Source: Acinetobacter modestus (lineage in GTDB: Bacteria; Pseudomonadota; Gammaproteobacteria; Pseudomonadales; Moraxellaceae). From it: DNA of 64,000 nt. The DNA lies in NCBI RefSeq assembly GCF_014636095.1, contig NZ_BMDV01000005.1:1-64000 (forward strand). Reading direction: 5' to 3'. The notes beneath the pieces were generated by a model, which was not told the origin of the DNA, made no database searches, and saw only the letters and a program-made list of their open reading frames with translations. This document shows, piece after piece, positions 39,815 through 49,012 of the stretch (positions are counted from its first letter, which is position 1; each line of letters opens with the position of its first letter). Made by a program: the position numbers and the translations under genes.

Positions 39815-40975
39815 ATGTCATCTTTATTGTATTTATCAAATCAAGAATTGTATCTATTACAGAATCAAAAATCGCAGACTATAGATTGTCATGCGGTCAG
39901 TCAGTACAAGAAAAATTTACAAGAAATTAAGCAGCGCAAACAATGGAAAACCACTGGGACTGGCGCGCAATTTATGGGGTTGACCAGTCAAGATGATCCA
40001 AATGAATTAGCCTATGTATTTCCAGTTGATGCTGTATTGATTGATAATCAACAGATGATTTATGCGGCGCGACTACAAGATGGTTGCGCAATTTATATGA
40101 AATCATTAACTGAGTTACAACAGCCAGAAGCTTTGGTTCTTAGAAATAATGAATTTATTGTTCATCATCTTGATTATGCAGCGCAAAAACAAAGATTAAT
40201 TTTATCTGCAAGTAAAGGTTATGCATATGAAAGGCATCTTTGTGTTTTGGGGTTAGATTCGAGTCGCATCCAATATATCACCGAAGGTGACTGTCAAGAC
40301 GAACATCCAAGTTTTGATCCTCAAGATCCTGATATTGTTTATTATGATAGCTGTGGTTTTGCCTATGATCATCAAGGTAATGTCAGTGTGGGACCGAAAG
40401 AGATTTGTCGCTTGAATCTAAGAACAGGTGAACTAGAAACAATCATTGCTGATCCGAAGTTTGATTTTTATAAACCAAAACTTGATGCGGCGGGACAGCT
40501 TTATTTCCTTAAACGTCCATATAAAAATCAGCATCACAGTGGCAATTCACTCAAAGATATTATATTTGCGCCGTTCAAAATTATTCGTGCTGTGATTGGT
40601 TGGTTAGACTTTTTTACGCAACGTTATACTGGCGAATCGCTTAAGTCGACTTCAGGTGCAAATCCTGCTAAGACTAAACAAAAATCTGAAGAAGAATTAT
40701 TTGTTGAAGGTAATTTGATTAAAGCTCAGAAAACTTTGCAACAAAATCAAAGTGCAGGTGAGAAATTTGCTGGTGTGATTCCTCGTAATTGGGAACTGAT
40801 TCAATATGCAACGAATGGAGAGCAGAAAGTTCTGAAAAGAGGGGTGTTAGGCTATGCCCTGAGTCAGGATGGTTCGCTTTATTATTCAAATGGTAAATAT
40901 TTGGTTGCAATGACGGCTGATCAGACTGAACAGATGCTGGTCGAAGCAAAGTTAATCAATAAAATTATGTGTTAG
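39815..40975 (+). CDS. Hypothetical protein with predicted beta-propeller repeats, 386 aa
   Basis: I cannot assign a named family. The sequence has no signal peptide and reads as successive four-strand blades, with motifs such as LYLSNQELYLL, YAARLQDGCAIYM, and DEHPSFDPQDPDIVYYDSCG. The last resembles the TolB/WD40-like blade in which an acidic, Pro-containing turn precedes the strand. A basic, Lys/Gln/Ser-rich linker interrupts at about 285-300. It is possibly a cytoplasmic scaffold. The start is ATG with GTAGGA upstream. Confidence 0.75.
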   Translation: MSSLLYLSNQELYLLQNQKSQTIDCHAVSQYKKNLQEIKQRKQWKTTGTGAQFMGLTSQDDPNELAYVFPVDAVLIDNQQMIYAARLQDGCAIYMKSLTELQQPEALVLRNNEFIVHHLDYAAQKQRLILSASKGYAYERHLCVLGLDSSRIQYITEGDCQDEHPSFDPQDPDIVYYDSCGFAYDHQGNVSVGPKEICRLNLRTGELETIIADPKFDFYKPKLDAAGQLYFLKRPYKNQHHSGNSLKDIIFAPFKIIRAVIGWLDFFTQRYTGESLKSTSGANPAKTKQKSEEELFVEGNLIKAQKTLQQNQSAGEKFAGVIPRNWELIQYATNGEQKVLKRGVLGYALSQDGSLYYSNGKYLVAMTADQTEQMLVEAKLINKIMC

Positions 40976-41041
40976 TTCAATAACGATATTCTAACTCATT
41001 GTTTATAAAATGTTTTAATTAATATTTTTAGATAGTGATTA

Positions 41042-41120
41042 AGAAAAAAGCCCATAACAAAGATGGGCTTAGTTCTCTGAGGAAAGTCATACTCTTTTTA
41101 AGAGGGTATGCTGAAGAACA
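41042..41120 (-). ncRNA. Candidate small RNA with its own promoter and terminator
   Basis: The predicted transcript is about 79 nt on the minus strand between the propeller gene and the IclR gene. It begins near 41118-41120. The body pairs GTTCT with AGAAC as an outer closure and CATACCCTC with AAGAGTATG as a 9-bp hairpin (plus-strand 41088-41110). It ends in an intrinsic terminator, AAGCCCA with TGGGCTT, followed by TTTTTCTT. A 17-bp-spaced promoter lies just upstream. The same terminator would also end the IclR transcript, so a processed 3' UTR is the alternative. Confidence 0.5.
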
Positions 41121-41125
41121 TAATC

Positions 41126-41154
41126 ATAATATGAGAATATATTGCTATTTACAA
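41126..41154 (-). promoter_or_regulatory. Promoter of the candidate small RNA
   Basis: On the minus strand TTGTAA (41149-41154, four of six to TTGACA), a 17-bp spacer and TATTAT (41126-41131, five of six to TATAAT). The predicted start falls at the beginning of the folded region. It lies about 40 bp downstream of the IclR stop codon. Confidence 0.5.
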
Positions 41155-41190
41155 CGGATAAAAATGTAAATATTTTTTAAAATTCTCAAT

Positions 41191-41964
41191 TCAGTTTGAC
41201 TGATTTTCGGAAAGTGTTGCAAATTTATGCTCAATTTGCGCTGCATTATTTTGCAAAATCTCAATCAGTTTTTGAATATTCAAGAAATCAAAACGATTTT
41301 TTGATGCTACCAGCGTGAGTGCAATCGGCGCTTCTTTAGTAGAAAAGCGAATCGGCACGGAAAGGCCACATACCATTGGATCAATCTCACCCTGTGATAA
41401 ATAAAAGCCTTGTTTTTTAATTTTCCGCATTTGCTGCATGAATTCGTCGAGGCTATGGGCAAAGCCTACCTGAGCAAGCTCCTGAGTAAACTGATGATAA
41501 TAAGCTTGAATATGTTGCTTGGAGAGATGAGCAATCACAATTTTGGGTGAAGCACCTACATAAACAGGGCGTGGGCAGCCTCTTCCGTACGAGATAAGTT
41601 CTGCTTCTTTAAAGGTTTCATGGTGTAGATCAATACAATAATCATGATTTAAATAGGTTAATAAACAACAGAGTTCAGTACGATCTACGATATCACGCAT
41701 AAAAGGAATACTGATCTGAACCAATGGATCGGTACTATGAGAAATATAATCAAGAACGGCAATTTTAGAGCCTAAAGTGTAGTCTCCTGATGTACCACTA
41801 ATGCGCTTTAAAATATCTGTTGAAACAAGTTCTTTAAGATAACGATAGGCTGTGGGTTTTGAGAGACCAAGCTCATCACAAATGATATCGACATTGATAA
41901 TCGGACGTGAAACTGAAAATAAATCCAGCACGGTGAGAATTTTACCAAAACTCGAAATTGCCAT
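41191..41964 (-). CDS. IclR family transcriptional regulator
   Basis: This 257-aa regulator has an N-terminal winged helix-turn-helix (about residues 6-65, with DELGLSKPTAYRYLKELV as the recognition helix). It is followed by the IclR effector-binding domain, with CCLLTYLNHDYCIDLHHE and the C-terminal VCGLSVPIRF block. The family includes PobR and PcaU, which sense aromatic acids in Acinetobacter. The start is ATG with AAGGAG upstream. It is divergent from the FUSC/DUF1656/HlyD efflux genes across 417 bp, so regulation of that unit is a reasonable inference. Confidence 0.88.
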   Translation of the reverse strand: MAISSFGKILTVLDLFSVSRPIINVDIICDELGLSKPTAYRYLKELVSTDILKRISGTSGDYTLGSKIAVLDYISHSTDPLVQISIPFMRDIVDRTELCCLLTYLNHDYCIDLHHETFKEAELISYGRGCPRPVYVGASPKIVIAHLSKQHIQAYYHQFTQELAQVGFAHSLDEFMQQMRKIKKQGFYLSQGEIDPMVCGLSVPIRFSTKEAPIALTLVASKNRFDFLNIQKLIEILQNNAAQIEHKFATLSENQSN

Positions 41965-42381
41965 GATCCGTTGTCTACTCCTTAAAAATAACGTGAAAAT
42001 CGAACTTTTATTGCTTTATAACAGAAAAGCCCGAGATCGTGTATGGACTTTTAGGTCGGAATATTTTTGCTCAATCAATCAGCCATTGAATTGAGAAAAA
42101 ATATGGTTTTTATTGAAAATATTTTAAATTAAAATGAAAAATTATCAAATAGTGATAATTTATGTTGACTAATTTGCTTTGTTTTGAAAAAATTGTAGAT
42201 GTAGTGTCCTCATTGGATAATGAAATTAATTAAATTATCTCCATTTGCTCTAGACACTATGCCTTGCTCCCCATAATCAGCTTTTTCTTGTCAACTGATT
42301 TGATACTCCAAATCGGTCTAACTTCGTGCCACATTGTTATGTGTCATCTAGATCATGCTGACTTAGAATTGAGACATATTC
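41965..42381. other. Divergent regulatory region between iclR-type and efflux genes
   Basis: These 417 bp have no credible ORF. They contain the palindrome AAATTATCA-N5-TGATAATTT (42139-42161) and an inverted pair TAGTGTC (42202-42208) and GACACTA (42253-42259) 44 bp apart. Both are candidate binding sites for the adjacent regulator. The promoter positions are not resolved. Confidence 0.5.
42139..42161. promoter_or_regulatory. Palindrome AAATTATCA-N5-TGATAATTT (operator candidate)
   Basis: These are perfect 9-bp arms with a 5-bp spacer, the size expected for a dimeric HTH regulator site. It lies about 175 bp from the IclR start and 220 bp from the efflux start. It is AT-rich, so chance occurrence is possible. 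Confidence 0.45.
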
Positions 42382-44475
42382 ATGTTACTTAAACAGCTGT
42401 TAGCTTTCAGACCAAGCCGACTTGATCTTATTTTTGCTTGTAAAACCTTTGTAGCAGGCATGCTGGCACTGTTTATTTCTTTTGAATTAGATTTGATTAA
42501 TCCTATGTGGTCGATTGGAACGGTCATGATTATTGCCAATCCTTATTCGGGAATGGTGTCTTCGAAATGTGTATATCGTTTGATTGGGACTGTAGCAGGG
42601 GCAGTCATAGCACTGTTATTAACCCCACATTTTATTAATACGCCGTGGCTATTTACGGTTATTTTATCTCTCTGGGTGGGCTTTGCTTTATATGTGTCAT
42701 TACTAGACCGCACGCCGCGTAGCTACGTATTTATGTTGGCAGGATACTCAACTGCCATGATTGTTTACAATGCAATTACCTATATCGATACCTACAATAT
42801 TTTTGATATCGCTGTTGCACGTGTACTTGAAATCTCAGTTGGCGTGGTCTCTTCTGCGGTTGTTTCGGCAACTTTTTTTCCAGTTCATGTTGGCGCAATG
42901 ATTAAGCAACGTGTCAATAAAACATTAAACGATCTAGAAGCAACTTTTGAAAAATTGATTGCAGTTCAAGAAACACCTGAAAATTACACGCAAGTTTTAT
43001 CTGTGATTACTCGTGATGCCTCTGATATTCATGCTTTAGCTGTACATTTGGCTTATGAGAAAGGTGAGTTGAAAGGCATGACCAAACCTTTACAAGAAAT
43101 GCTACATCAAGTGTCCTTGGTGGTTGCGAATTTGGTTGCATTGTCTCAACGTGTGAAACAACTCGAACATTTGCACTTAGTTAATCTTGTTTCGAATTTG
43201 GATATGATTCGTCAGCATACTTTGACATTTTTAAAACAAGAGAAAAGTTTAGTACCTGCTGATTTACAGACTTTGCCGATTGGATTTGAAGAGGATTTCG
43301 CTGAGCTGATTTCTAAAGCAACGTCTGAACAGGAAGTTGTATTGGCTGCATTAAAGATGGATGTTCGTCATTTTATAGCCAATATCTTGGCAGTAAAACT
43401 ACTTTGGCAACAGATTCAGCAAGGTAATAAAGAGATTCCAATAGAAATTACAGCAATTACGACGAAATATCCAAGTTTACATCGTGATCATGGTATTGCG
43501 ATACGAGGTGGAATTAGTGCCGTATTGATTACTTTTATTGTCACTGCAGCTTGGATTCTGTCAGGTTGGAAGGCGGGTTTTATGATGGCGCAAATGGGGG
43601 CTATCACGGCGTGTATCTTAACCGCATTGGATAACCCAGTACCTGTGCTGCGGATTTTTATTTGGGGCAGTATTGTGTCAGCAGGCTTAGTATTCTTATA
43701 TGCATTTGGTATTTTTCCGCATGTGACCCATTTTTGGCAATTGGCTTTGGTGCTATTTCCAGTGTTTTTAGTGGCTGTCACCATGATGGCAAATCAAATG
43801 TTAATGCCTGTAGGAATGGTACTTGGGATTAACACCATGATGGGATTGAATCTGCATAATAAATACACCATGGATGCTGTTTCTTATTTAGATAGTTCAT
43901 TTGCAATGGTTCTGGGCGTATTGGTTTCACTCATTGTGATTGATTTAGTTCGAGCTGTTTCACCTGATACCAGTGCAACGCGAATTTTAACTTTACATTA
44001 TCAGGCGATGCGTCAGGCATTAAATCTATCTTATGGCAGTGAGTTCAAAATTCATCTACGCAGTATGTTGGACCGAGTTGGAGTATTGAATACCAAAATG
44101 GTTCAAAATCCTGAAGTTAAGATTTCGATTCAGAATGCTCTGATTGAAAGTAGTTCAATTATTGACTTAGTCCGATTGCAAGAAATTAGCCAAAAACTTC
44201 CCCAATTGGTCGGTTTGAAAAATGAAGTCAATGTGCTGCAACAGCAACTGACAGAATATTTTCAAATGCAGGAGAAACAACTTTCTCTGAACCATTTTCC
44301 AATTCGAATTGTACAGCAGATTGATCTATTACAGCGGATTGCAGCGCAAATTGAAGAAGAGCAACTCGCTCAAAGAATGTTGATTTCTCTGAATAATATT
44401 TGTGAAAGCATAGGGCATGTCTCAACACAAAAGATGGATTCAGAAACATATGATTTAGGTGTATTGCATGGGTGA
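42382..44475 (+). CDS. FUSC family transporter (AaeB-like)
   Basis: This 697-aa inner-membrane protein has two bundles of about five to six hydrophobic helices (about 12-165 and 370-520), each followed by a long cytoplasmic helical region. This is the fusaric-acid-resistance / AaeB layout, with the family segment FEEDFAELISKA between them. AaeB-type proteins export aromatic carboxylic acids such as p-hydroxybenzoate together with an HlyD adaptor. The stop overlaps the start of the next small gene by 8 bp, so the two are translationally coupled. Confidence 0.88.
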   Translation: MLLKQLLAFRPSRLDLIFACKTFVAGMLALFISFELDLINPMWSIGTVMIIANPYSGMVSSKCVYRLIGTVAGAVIALLLTPHFINTPWLFTVILSLWVGFALYVSLLDRTPRSYVFMLAGYSTAMIVYNAITYIDTYNIFDIAVARVLEISVGVVSSAVVSATFFPVHVGAMIKQRVNKTLNDLEATFEKLIAVQETPENYTQVLSVITRDASDIHALAVHLAYEKGELKGMTKPLQEMLHQVSLVVANLVALSQRVKQLEHLHLVNLVSNLDMIRQHTLTFLKQEKSLVPADLQTLPIGFEEDFAELISKATSEQEVVLAALKMDVRHFIANILAVKLLWQQIQQGNKEIPIEITAITTKYPSLHRDHGIAIRGGISAVLITFIVTAAWILSGWKAGFMMAQMGAITACILTALDNPVPVLRIFIWGSIVSAGLVFLYAFGIFPHVTHFWQLALVLFPVFLVAVTMMANQMLMPVGMVLGINTMMGLNLHNKYTMDAVSYLDSSFAMVLGVLVSLIVIDLVRAVSPDTSATRILTLHYQAMRQALNLSYGSEFKIHLRSMLDRVGVLNTKMVQNPEVKISIQNALIESSSIIDLVRLQEISQKLPQLVGLKNEVNVLQQQLTEYFQMQEKQLSLNHFPIRIVQQIDLLQRIAAQIEEEQLAQRMLISLNNICESIGHVSTQKMDSETYDLGVLHG

Positions 44476-44683
44476 AATTAACGTTTATGGAATCTATATT
44501 CCAATTCTTTTGGTGCAAGCCATCATCGCCTACGTGCTCTTTAAGCTGATGAGTCCACTGATCGATCGTTTAGTTATGAGAGGTTGGATTGTACTACCGA
44601 ACATTTTCAACTTGTGTTTGTACTTGGGATTGTTGCTGTGTATGCATTGGTTATGTCTTTATTTACAAGGTACAAGCCTTTAA
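44468..44683 (+). CDS. DUF1656 small membrane protein (AaeX-like)
   Basis: This 71-aa protein has two transmembrane segments (about 7-29 and 44-66) and the opening GEINVYGIYIPILLVQAIIA, which fits DUF1656, the family of E. coli AaeX. The role is unknown, but it always travels with FUSC and HlyD partners. ATG 44468 overlaps the FUSC stop by 8 bp. The HlyD gene follows 53 bp later. Confidence 0.88.
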   Translation: MGEINVYGIYIPILLVQAIIAYVLFKLMSPLIDRLVMRGWIVLPNIFNLCLYLGLLLCMHWLCLYLQGTSL

Positions 44684-44736
44684 GTAGCTATCTCCGAAAT
44701 TTAATGATTTAAAAATATGTGGTAAAGGTGATGAAC

Positions 44737-45738
44737 ATGAATGCATTTGATGTACGAAAAGTCATACGTCCAATTGTATTAGTACTTTCGGTTTTGATTG
44801 CGATATATGCAGTCGTGCATTTATGGAATTACTACAATGCCGCACCGTGGACACGTGATGGTCGTGTGCGTGGTGATGTGGTTCAAGTGGCTTCAGATGT
44901 TAATGGATTAGTAACTGAGGTGCTGGTGCAGGACAACCAAACGGTAAAGAAAGGACAAGTTCTTTTCAAGATTGATGTAGAGCGTCAAGTGCTTGACGTT
45001 GAACAAGCTAAATCTGATTTAGCTAAAGCTAATGCTGGTTTGGCTCAGGCGCATGCAAACTTAGTCGGTTCAAAGGCAAATTTGGTCAAGACTGAAGCTA
45101 ATATGAAATTGGCTGAGAAGAATGCAGCACGTTATGCGAGTTTGATGGATGGTGCGATCTCTAAGCAAGAGCAAGATCAGGTTTTTGCTACACGCGATCA
45201 GGCGATTGCGGAAAAAGAGCAGCTAGCAGCGAGTATTGAACAGGCTGAGGCTGCCATTCAACAACAGCAAGCTTTGATCGACGTGGCGAATAGCAATTTA
45301 CATTTAGCTCAGCTCAATATGAGTCGTTCAGCAGTCGTTGCACCTGCGGATGGGACTTTAGCTAACTTTGATTTACGTGTTGGGAATTATGTTAAGGTTG
45401 GGCAAGCGGTAGCTGCGCTGCTAGATCGTCATCAGCTTTATGTCGTGGGCTATTTTGAAGAAACCAAATTGAATCGTATTCATGTCGGTGATTCGGCAAC
45501 CGTACAGTTGATGGGGGATCGTCAATTAATTCGTGGACATGTTCAAGGTATTGCAACAGGGATCGAAGATCGTGAGCGTTCTGGCAGTTCTAATCTATTG
45601 GCAAATGTAAACCCTACTTTTAGTTGGGTACGTTTAGCGCAACGTGTGCCTGTAAAAATTGTTTTAGATGAACAGCCTCAGAATCCATTGGCTTTTGTTT
45701 CAGGGCGAACTGCAACGGTGAGAATTATTGAGAAATAA
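44737..45738 (+). CDS. HlyD-family periplasmic adaptor (AaeA-like)
   Basis: This 333-aa membrane-fusion protein has one N-terminal anchor helix (about 12-31). It is followed by the split lipoyl domain (NGLVTEVLVQDNQTVKKGQV), an alpha-helical hairpin rich in Ala, Lys and Gln (about 85-190), and the beta-barrel part with GNYVKVGQAVAALLDRHQLYVVGYFEE. It would bridge the FUSC pump to an outer-membrane channel that is not encoded here. ATG 44737 was chosen because AAAGG lies 8 bp upstream. GTG 44719 and ATG 44731 are alternatives. Confidence 0.88.
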   Translation: MNAFDVRKVIRPIVLVLSVLIAIYAVVHLWNYYNAAPWTRDGRVRGDVVQVASDVNGLVTEVLVQDNQTVKKGQVLFKIDVERQVLDVEQAKSDLAKANAGLAQAHANLVGSKANLVKTEANMKLAEKNAARYASLMDGAISKQEQDQVFATRDQAIAEKEQLAASIEQAEAAIQQQQALIDVANSNLHLAQLNMSRSAVVAPADGTLANFDLRVGNYVKVGQAVAALLDRHQLYVVGYFEETKLNRIHVGDSATVQLMGDRQLIRGHVQGIATGIEDRERSGSSNLLANVNPTFSWVRLAQRVPVKIVLDEQPQNPLAFVSGRTATVRIIEK

Positions 45739-45850
45739 TCAGGCGTAGTCTGAGCTGATTTATTTTTTAAGAATTGCATTCTAAATTTTATTCAAATGGT
45801 TTGGGGTGTAGACGTGCTAAAGCAATTGTTTTGAGCGTTTGGATCTGATT

Positions 45851-45887
45851 TTTATCACGGTACATCAGTGTGCTATACCGTGATAAA
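45851..45887. terminator. 12-bp inverted repeat between convergent genes
   Basis: TTTATCACGGTA and TACCGTGATAAA are exact complements with a 13-nt loop, midway between the HlyD stop and the ruvX stop. The flanking A/T content is modest. It is probably a bidirectional terminator or mRNA end stabiliser. Confidence 0.5.
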
Positions 45888-45905
45888 GCGCTTAAATATA
45901 AATGA

Positions 45906-46349
45906 TTAAGGTGTTATTCCATTAGGATCACGATACCAGCTTTGAATGAGTAGCGCAGCTGCGAAACTATCAGCCGATAAGCGTTTTGCTTGGCCTTTAT
46001 TTTGATAAGACTCAAGTTCTTCTCTCGCTTCTCGTGTAGTCAAGCGCTCATCCACCATCCACGTTTCAATATTGGTTTGATGACGCAAACGTCGTGCAAA
46101 TTTTCGTGCACGAGCAGAGAGTTCAGATTCACTATCATCCATATTTAATGGCAAACCGACTAAAAAAAGATTGGGCTGCCATTCTTTGACAAGTTTTAAT
46201 AGCTGGTTCCAGTCAGGGATACCATCTTTCATCACGAATAATGGCAAAGGATTGGCACTCTCAATAGTTGATTGGCCAATTGCGATGCCCATCTTTTGAG
46301 TACCAAAATCAAAGGCCATAATGGATTGCGAAGTTTTAAAATCAGGCAT
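45906..46349 (-). CDS. ruvX: Putative pre-16S rRNA nuclease / Holliday-junction resolvase-like YqgF
   Basis: This 147-aa RNase H-like protein shows the YqgF signature [14 protein letters not shown] (first acidic residue), the central [13 protein letters not shown] block and the late [16 protein letters not shown] and [13 protein letters not shown] segments. YqgF is required for 16S rRNA 5'-end maturation in E. coli. ATG 46349 is used and overlaps the yqgE stop by 8 bp, so the two are translationally coupled. A TTG 18 bp further upstream is less likely. Confidence 0.94.
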   Translation of the reverse strand: MPDFKTSQSIMAFDFGTQKMGIAIGQSTIESANPLPLFVMKDGIPDWNQLLKLVKEWQPNLFLVGLPLNMDDSESELSARARKFARRLRHQTNIETWMVDERLTTREAREELESYQNKGQAKRLSADSFAAALLIQSWYRDPNGITP

Positions 46350-46896
46350 GTCCAATCTCTGAAGCAAACCATGTGCGGTCTACCCCAATTTTCTTGTATG
46401 CTGCATCCCAACGATCGCCATAAGGTAGATTAAAGATTAAATCCATGTCTGAGTCACAAATCAGCCAGTCACCACGTGCCATTTCTTCTTCAAGCTGATT
46501 TTTGCCCCAGCTGGCATAGCCTAGAGCAATTTGGTAACGACCGACACCTTCGTTATGTGCAATTGCATCCAAAATATCTTTACTAGTCGTAATACAAACA
46601 TTTTCACCTACTGCGATTGATGAATGCCAAGTAGGTTGACCTGTGTGTAGTACAAAACCTGCTTCTGGGCGTAATGGTCCACCTTGCAACACGGCATGAG
46701 GCTGCACATTATCTGCATCAATCTCTAAATCGTTCAATAATTCTTTGATCTGTAACTCAGAAGGGCGATTGATAATAATGCCTTGTGCACCATCTTCATC
46801 ATGGCGTGCCACATAGATAACAGTATTGGCAAAGAAGTCATCTGTTATGTCTGGTGGAGCGATGAGACAACGGTGAGTTAGATATTGTTTCGTCAC
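46342..46896 (-). CDS. UPF0301 family protein YqgE (AlgH-like)
   Basis: This 184-aa cytoplasmic protein belongs to the DUF179/UPF0301 family (YqgE/AlgH). Diagnostic segments are [35 protein letters not shown] and [13 protein letters not shown]. The function is not established, although the ruvX link is conserved across proteobacteria. The start is GTG 46896 with GGAG about 10 bp upstream. It overlaps ruvX by 8 bp at its 3' end. Confidence 0.93.
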   Translation of the reverse strand: MTKQYLTHRCLIAPPDITDDFFANTVIYVARHDEDGAQGIIINRPSELQIKELLNDLEIDADNVQPHAVLQGGPLRPEAGFVLHTGQPTWHSSIAVGENVCITTSKDILDAIAHNEGVGRYQIALGYASWGKNQLEEEMARGDWLICDSDMDLIFNLPYGDRWDAAYKKIGVDRTWFASEIGHA

Positions 46897-47011
46897 CTAG
46901 GCGATTCTCCATCAAAAATATTATGCTGATCTATCTATATAGGTTCTTCTTATCAACATACAAGAGTTAATCGGATTTCGCCAATCTTTTTCTCACATTT
47001 TGTTATGCGTA

Positions 47012-48670
47012 TTAAGCTGATTGAAATTTTAGTTGACGCAGTTGTTTAGCATGTTGCAAGGTGGTTTCGCTAATCTCGACGCCGCCAGACATACGTGCTA
47101 GTTCTAGAATGCGTTGTTCCTCATTTAACTCAATAATGGTACTGCTTGCTGGATCTGTTTGTTGTTTTTTGACCAATAGATGTTGGTCAGACTGTGCAGC
47201 AACTTGAGCTTGGTGGGTGATACAGAGCAGTTGTACATGCTGAGCTAGATCGGCGAGTAAACGACCAACTACTTCGGCCGTACCACCACTAATTCCAACA
47301 TCAATTTCATCAAAGACCAAAACTTCGGATTCTGTTTTTTCGGCATTCATCACTTGCATGACCAGTGCAATACGAGAGAGTTCACCGCCAGATGCAACGC
47401 GAGCCAACGGTTGTGGTGGAATGCCTTTATTGGCAGTGAAAAGAAGCTGAATAAAGCTGAGACCTTCGGCATTTGCTTCCATTGGCTCGAACTTAAATTC
47501 AAAATATGCTTCAGGTAGAGCAAGCGGCTTCACTTGTTCAGTCAATTGCTTTGCCAATGGAACTGCGGCTGCACGACGAATCTGATCTAGGTGCTCAGCT
47601 TTTTGCATAAAAGTTTGATAAGAAATTTCAACCTGTTCCGCTAAGGTTTCAGGATCTTCTAATAGATGTAATTGCTCTAATTCCTGTTGCCAAGTTTCAT
47701 ATTCTTGTTTGAGTAATTCAGGTTGGGTACGGTGTTTGCGCGCGAGACGATGAAAAATTTCTAAGGTTGTATTGAGCTGTTCCATTCTTTCAGGATCAAA
47801 GCTTTGGCGATCAATAAATTGGCGTAAACTGGCGGTTGCATCTTCAATCTCACTTTGCGCATTGAGTAACGAATTATAAATATTTGATAACTGTTCACTG
47901 CGTCCCGCATGAGACTCTAAACGACGAATGATTGAAGCAACTTCTTGAGTGATATTTTGTTCCGCCTCATCCAAGACATTTAGACTGTAACTACAGTCTT
48001 GCATAATATGTTCATGATGGCTGAGACGATCAAATTCTTGTTCAATCTCTCGATAATCCGTTTGGACAATCTCTTCAAGTTCTTCTATTTGGGATTCTAA
48101 ATTTTGTATTTTTTGAATACGTGTGGCTTGCGCATCTAAAGCGGCTTGATGCTGGCGAATGTTTTTTTGCCATGTGCTATACGCTTCACGTACTTCATCT
48201 GCTGGTTCGGCAAAATTATGATAACGATCTAACCAGTGCTTCGGATAAGGGGGCTCAAGTAATTGCTGTTGGCTATGCTGGCTATAAAGTTGTACCAGTA
48301 AGCGTCCAATTTCTTTTAACTCTGACAAACTACTTGGGCGCCCATTGATCCATGCTTTACTTCGGCCTGTCGCAAATATGACACGTCTTAAATGAATTTC
48401 ACCAGAATCATCATCTAGTTCATGTTCTGTAAGCCATTTTGCTTCCGCACTTTCAGCTTGATAACTAAATACAGCAGTGACATCTGCTTTATCTGCACCA
48501 TAACGGACATAGTTGGTATCGGTACGTTCACCCAAGCATGCAGACAGTGCATCTAACAATAACGATTTTCCTGCACCAGTTTCCCCAGTCAAAACATTGA
48601 AACCTTGTTCAATATCTAAAGCTAAATGGTCTGCAAGTGCAAAATTAATTAAAGTTAAATGGGTGAGCAT
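47012..48670 (-). CDS. recN: DNA repair protein RecN
   Basis: This 552-aa SMC-like ATPase acts in double-strand-break repair. The N-terminal Walker A is GETGAGKS (29-36). A long coiled coil (about 150-370) separates it from the C-terminal ABC signature (SGGELSRIALVMQV) and Walker B (LVFDEIDVGISGG). ATG 48670 gives the family start MLTHLTLINFALADHL; a TTG 21 bp upstream is not needed. No LexA- or UmuDAb-like box was recognised upstream. Confidence 0.97.
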   Translation of the reverse strand: MLTHLTLINFALADHLALDIEQGFNVLTGETGAGKSLLLDALSACLGERTDTNYVRYGADKADVTAVFSYQAESAEAKWLTEHELDDDSGEIHLRRVIFATGRSKAWINGRPSSLSELKEIGRLLVQLYSQHSQQQLLEPPYPKHWLDRYHNFAEPADEVREAYSTWQKNIRQHQAALDAQATRIQKIQNLESQIEELEEIVQTDYREIEQEFDRLSHHEHIMQDCSYSLNVLDEAEQNITQEVASIIRRLESHAGRSEQLSNIYNSLLNAQSEIEDATASLRQFIDRQSFDPERMEQLNTTLEIFHRLARKHRTQPELLKQEYETWQQELEQLHLLEDPETLAEQVEISYQTFMQKAEHLDQIRRAAAVPLAKQLTEQVKPLALPEAYFEFKFEPMEANAEGLSFIQLLFTANKGIPPQPLARVASGGELSRIALVMQVMNAEKTESEVLVFDEIDVGISGGTAEVVGRLLADLAQHVQLLCITHQAQVAAQSDQHLLVKKQQTDPASSTIIELNEEQRILELARMSGGVEISETTLQHAKQLRQLKFQSA

Positions 48671-49012
48671 ATATGCATCCAGTGCACGCAATCTTTTGCT
48701 TAAAGATAGAGAAATTTTGCTAATCGAACAAGAGGATCAGCGTTGTGTTGATGAAATCATGTTTTATTTCTGGAGTTGTTTTGAATAATTTAGTGATGTA
48801 AAACTCGTCTATCAATTTATAAGATTTTTTCTATTGTATTTTAGATCGGATGCTTTGATCTAGAAGTGCTTGTGAGTTAAACATAACTTTAGTAGAAAGG
48901 CATAAAAATTGCTGTTAAAGCATGATAAAAATGGATTGATTAGTGACGCAGGCACAATTAAACTACGTCCATCATAACCTAATATAAATGCTGCATTATT
49001 TGGAGAGTATGC
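48671..49012. other. Divergent intergenic region between recN and ppnP
   Basis: These 342 bp hold no credible gene. TTGTTC-N17-TATCTT on the recN strand and TTGATT-N17-TAAACT on the ppnP strand are weak promoter candidates. No long inverted repeat was noticed. Confidence 0.4.

Noticed and set aside
41079-41088. GAGGAAAGTC, identical to the conserved 5' core of RNase P RNA
   Set aside because: Only ten bases match; none of the other conserved regions or the 350-nt size of RNase P RNA is present.
44459-44467. Three-codon N-terminal extension of the DUF1656 gene from TTG
   Set aside because: ATG 44468 gives the family start MGEINVYG and a typical overlap with the FUSC stop.
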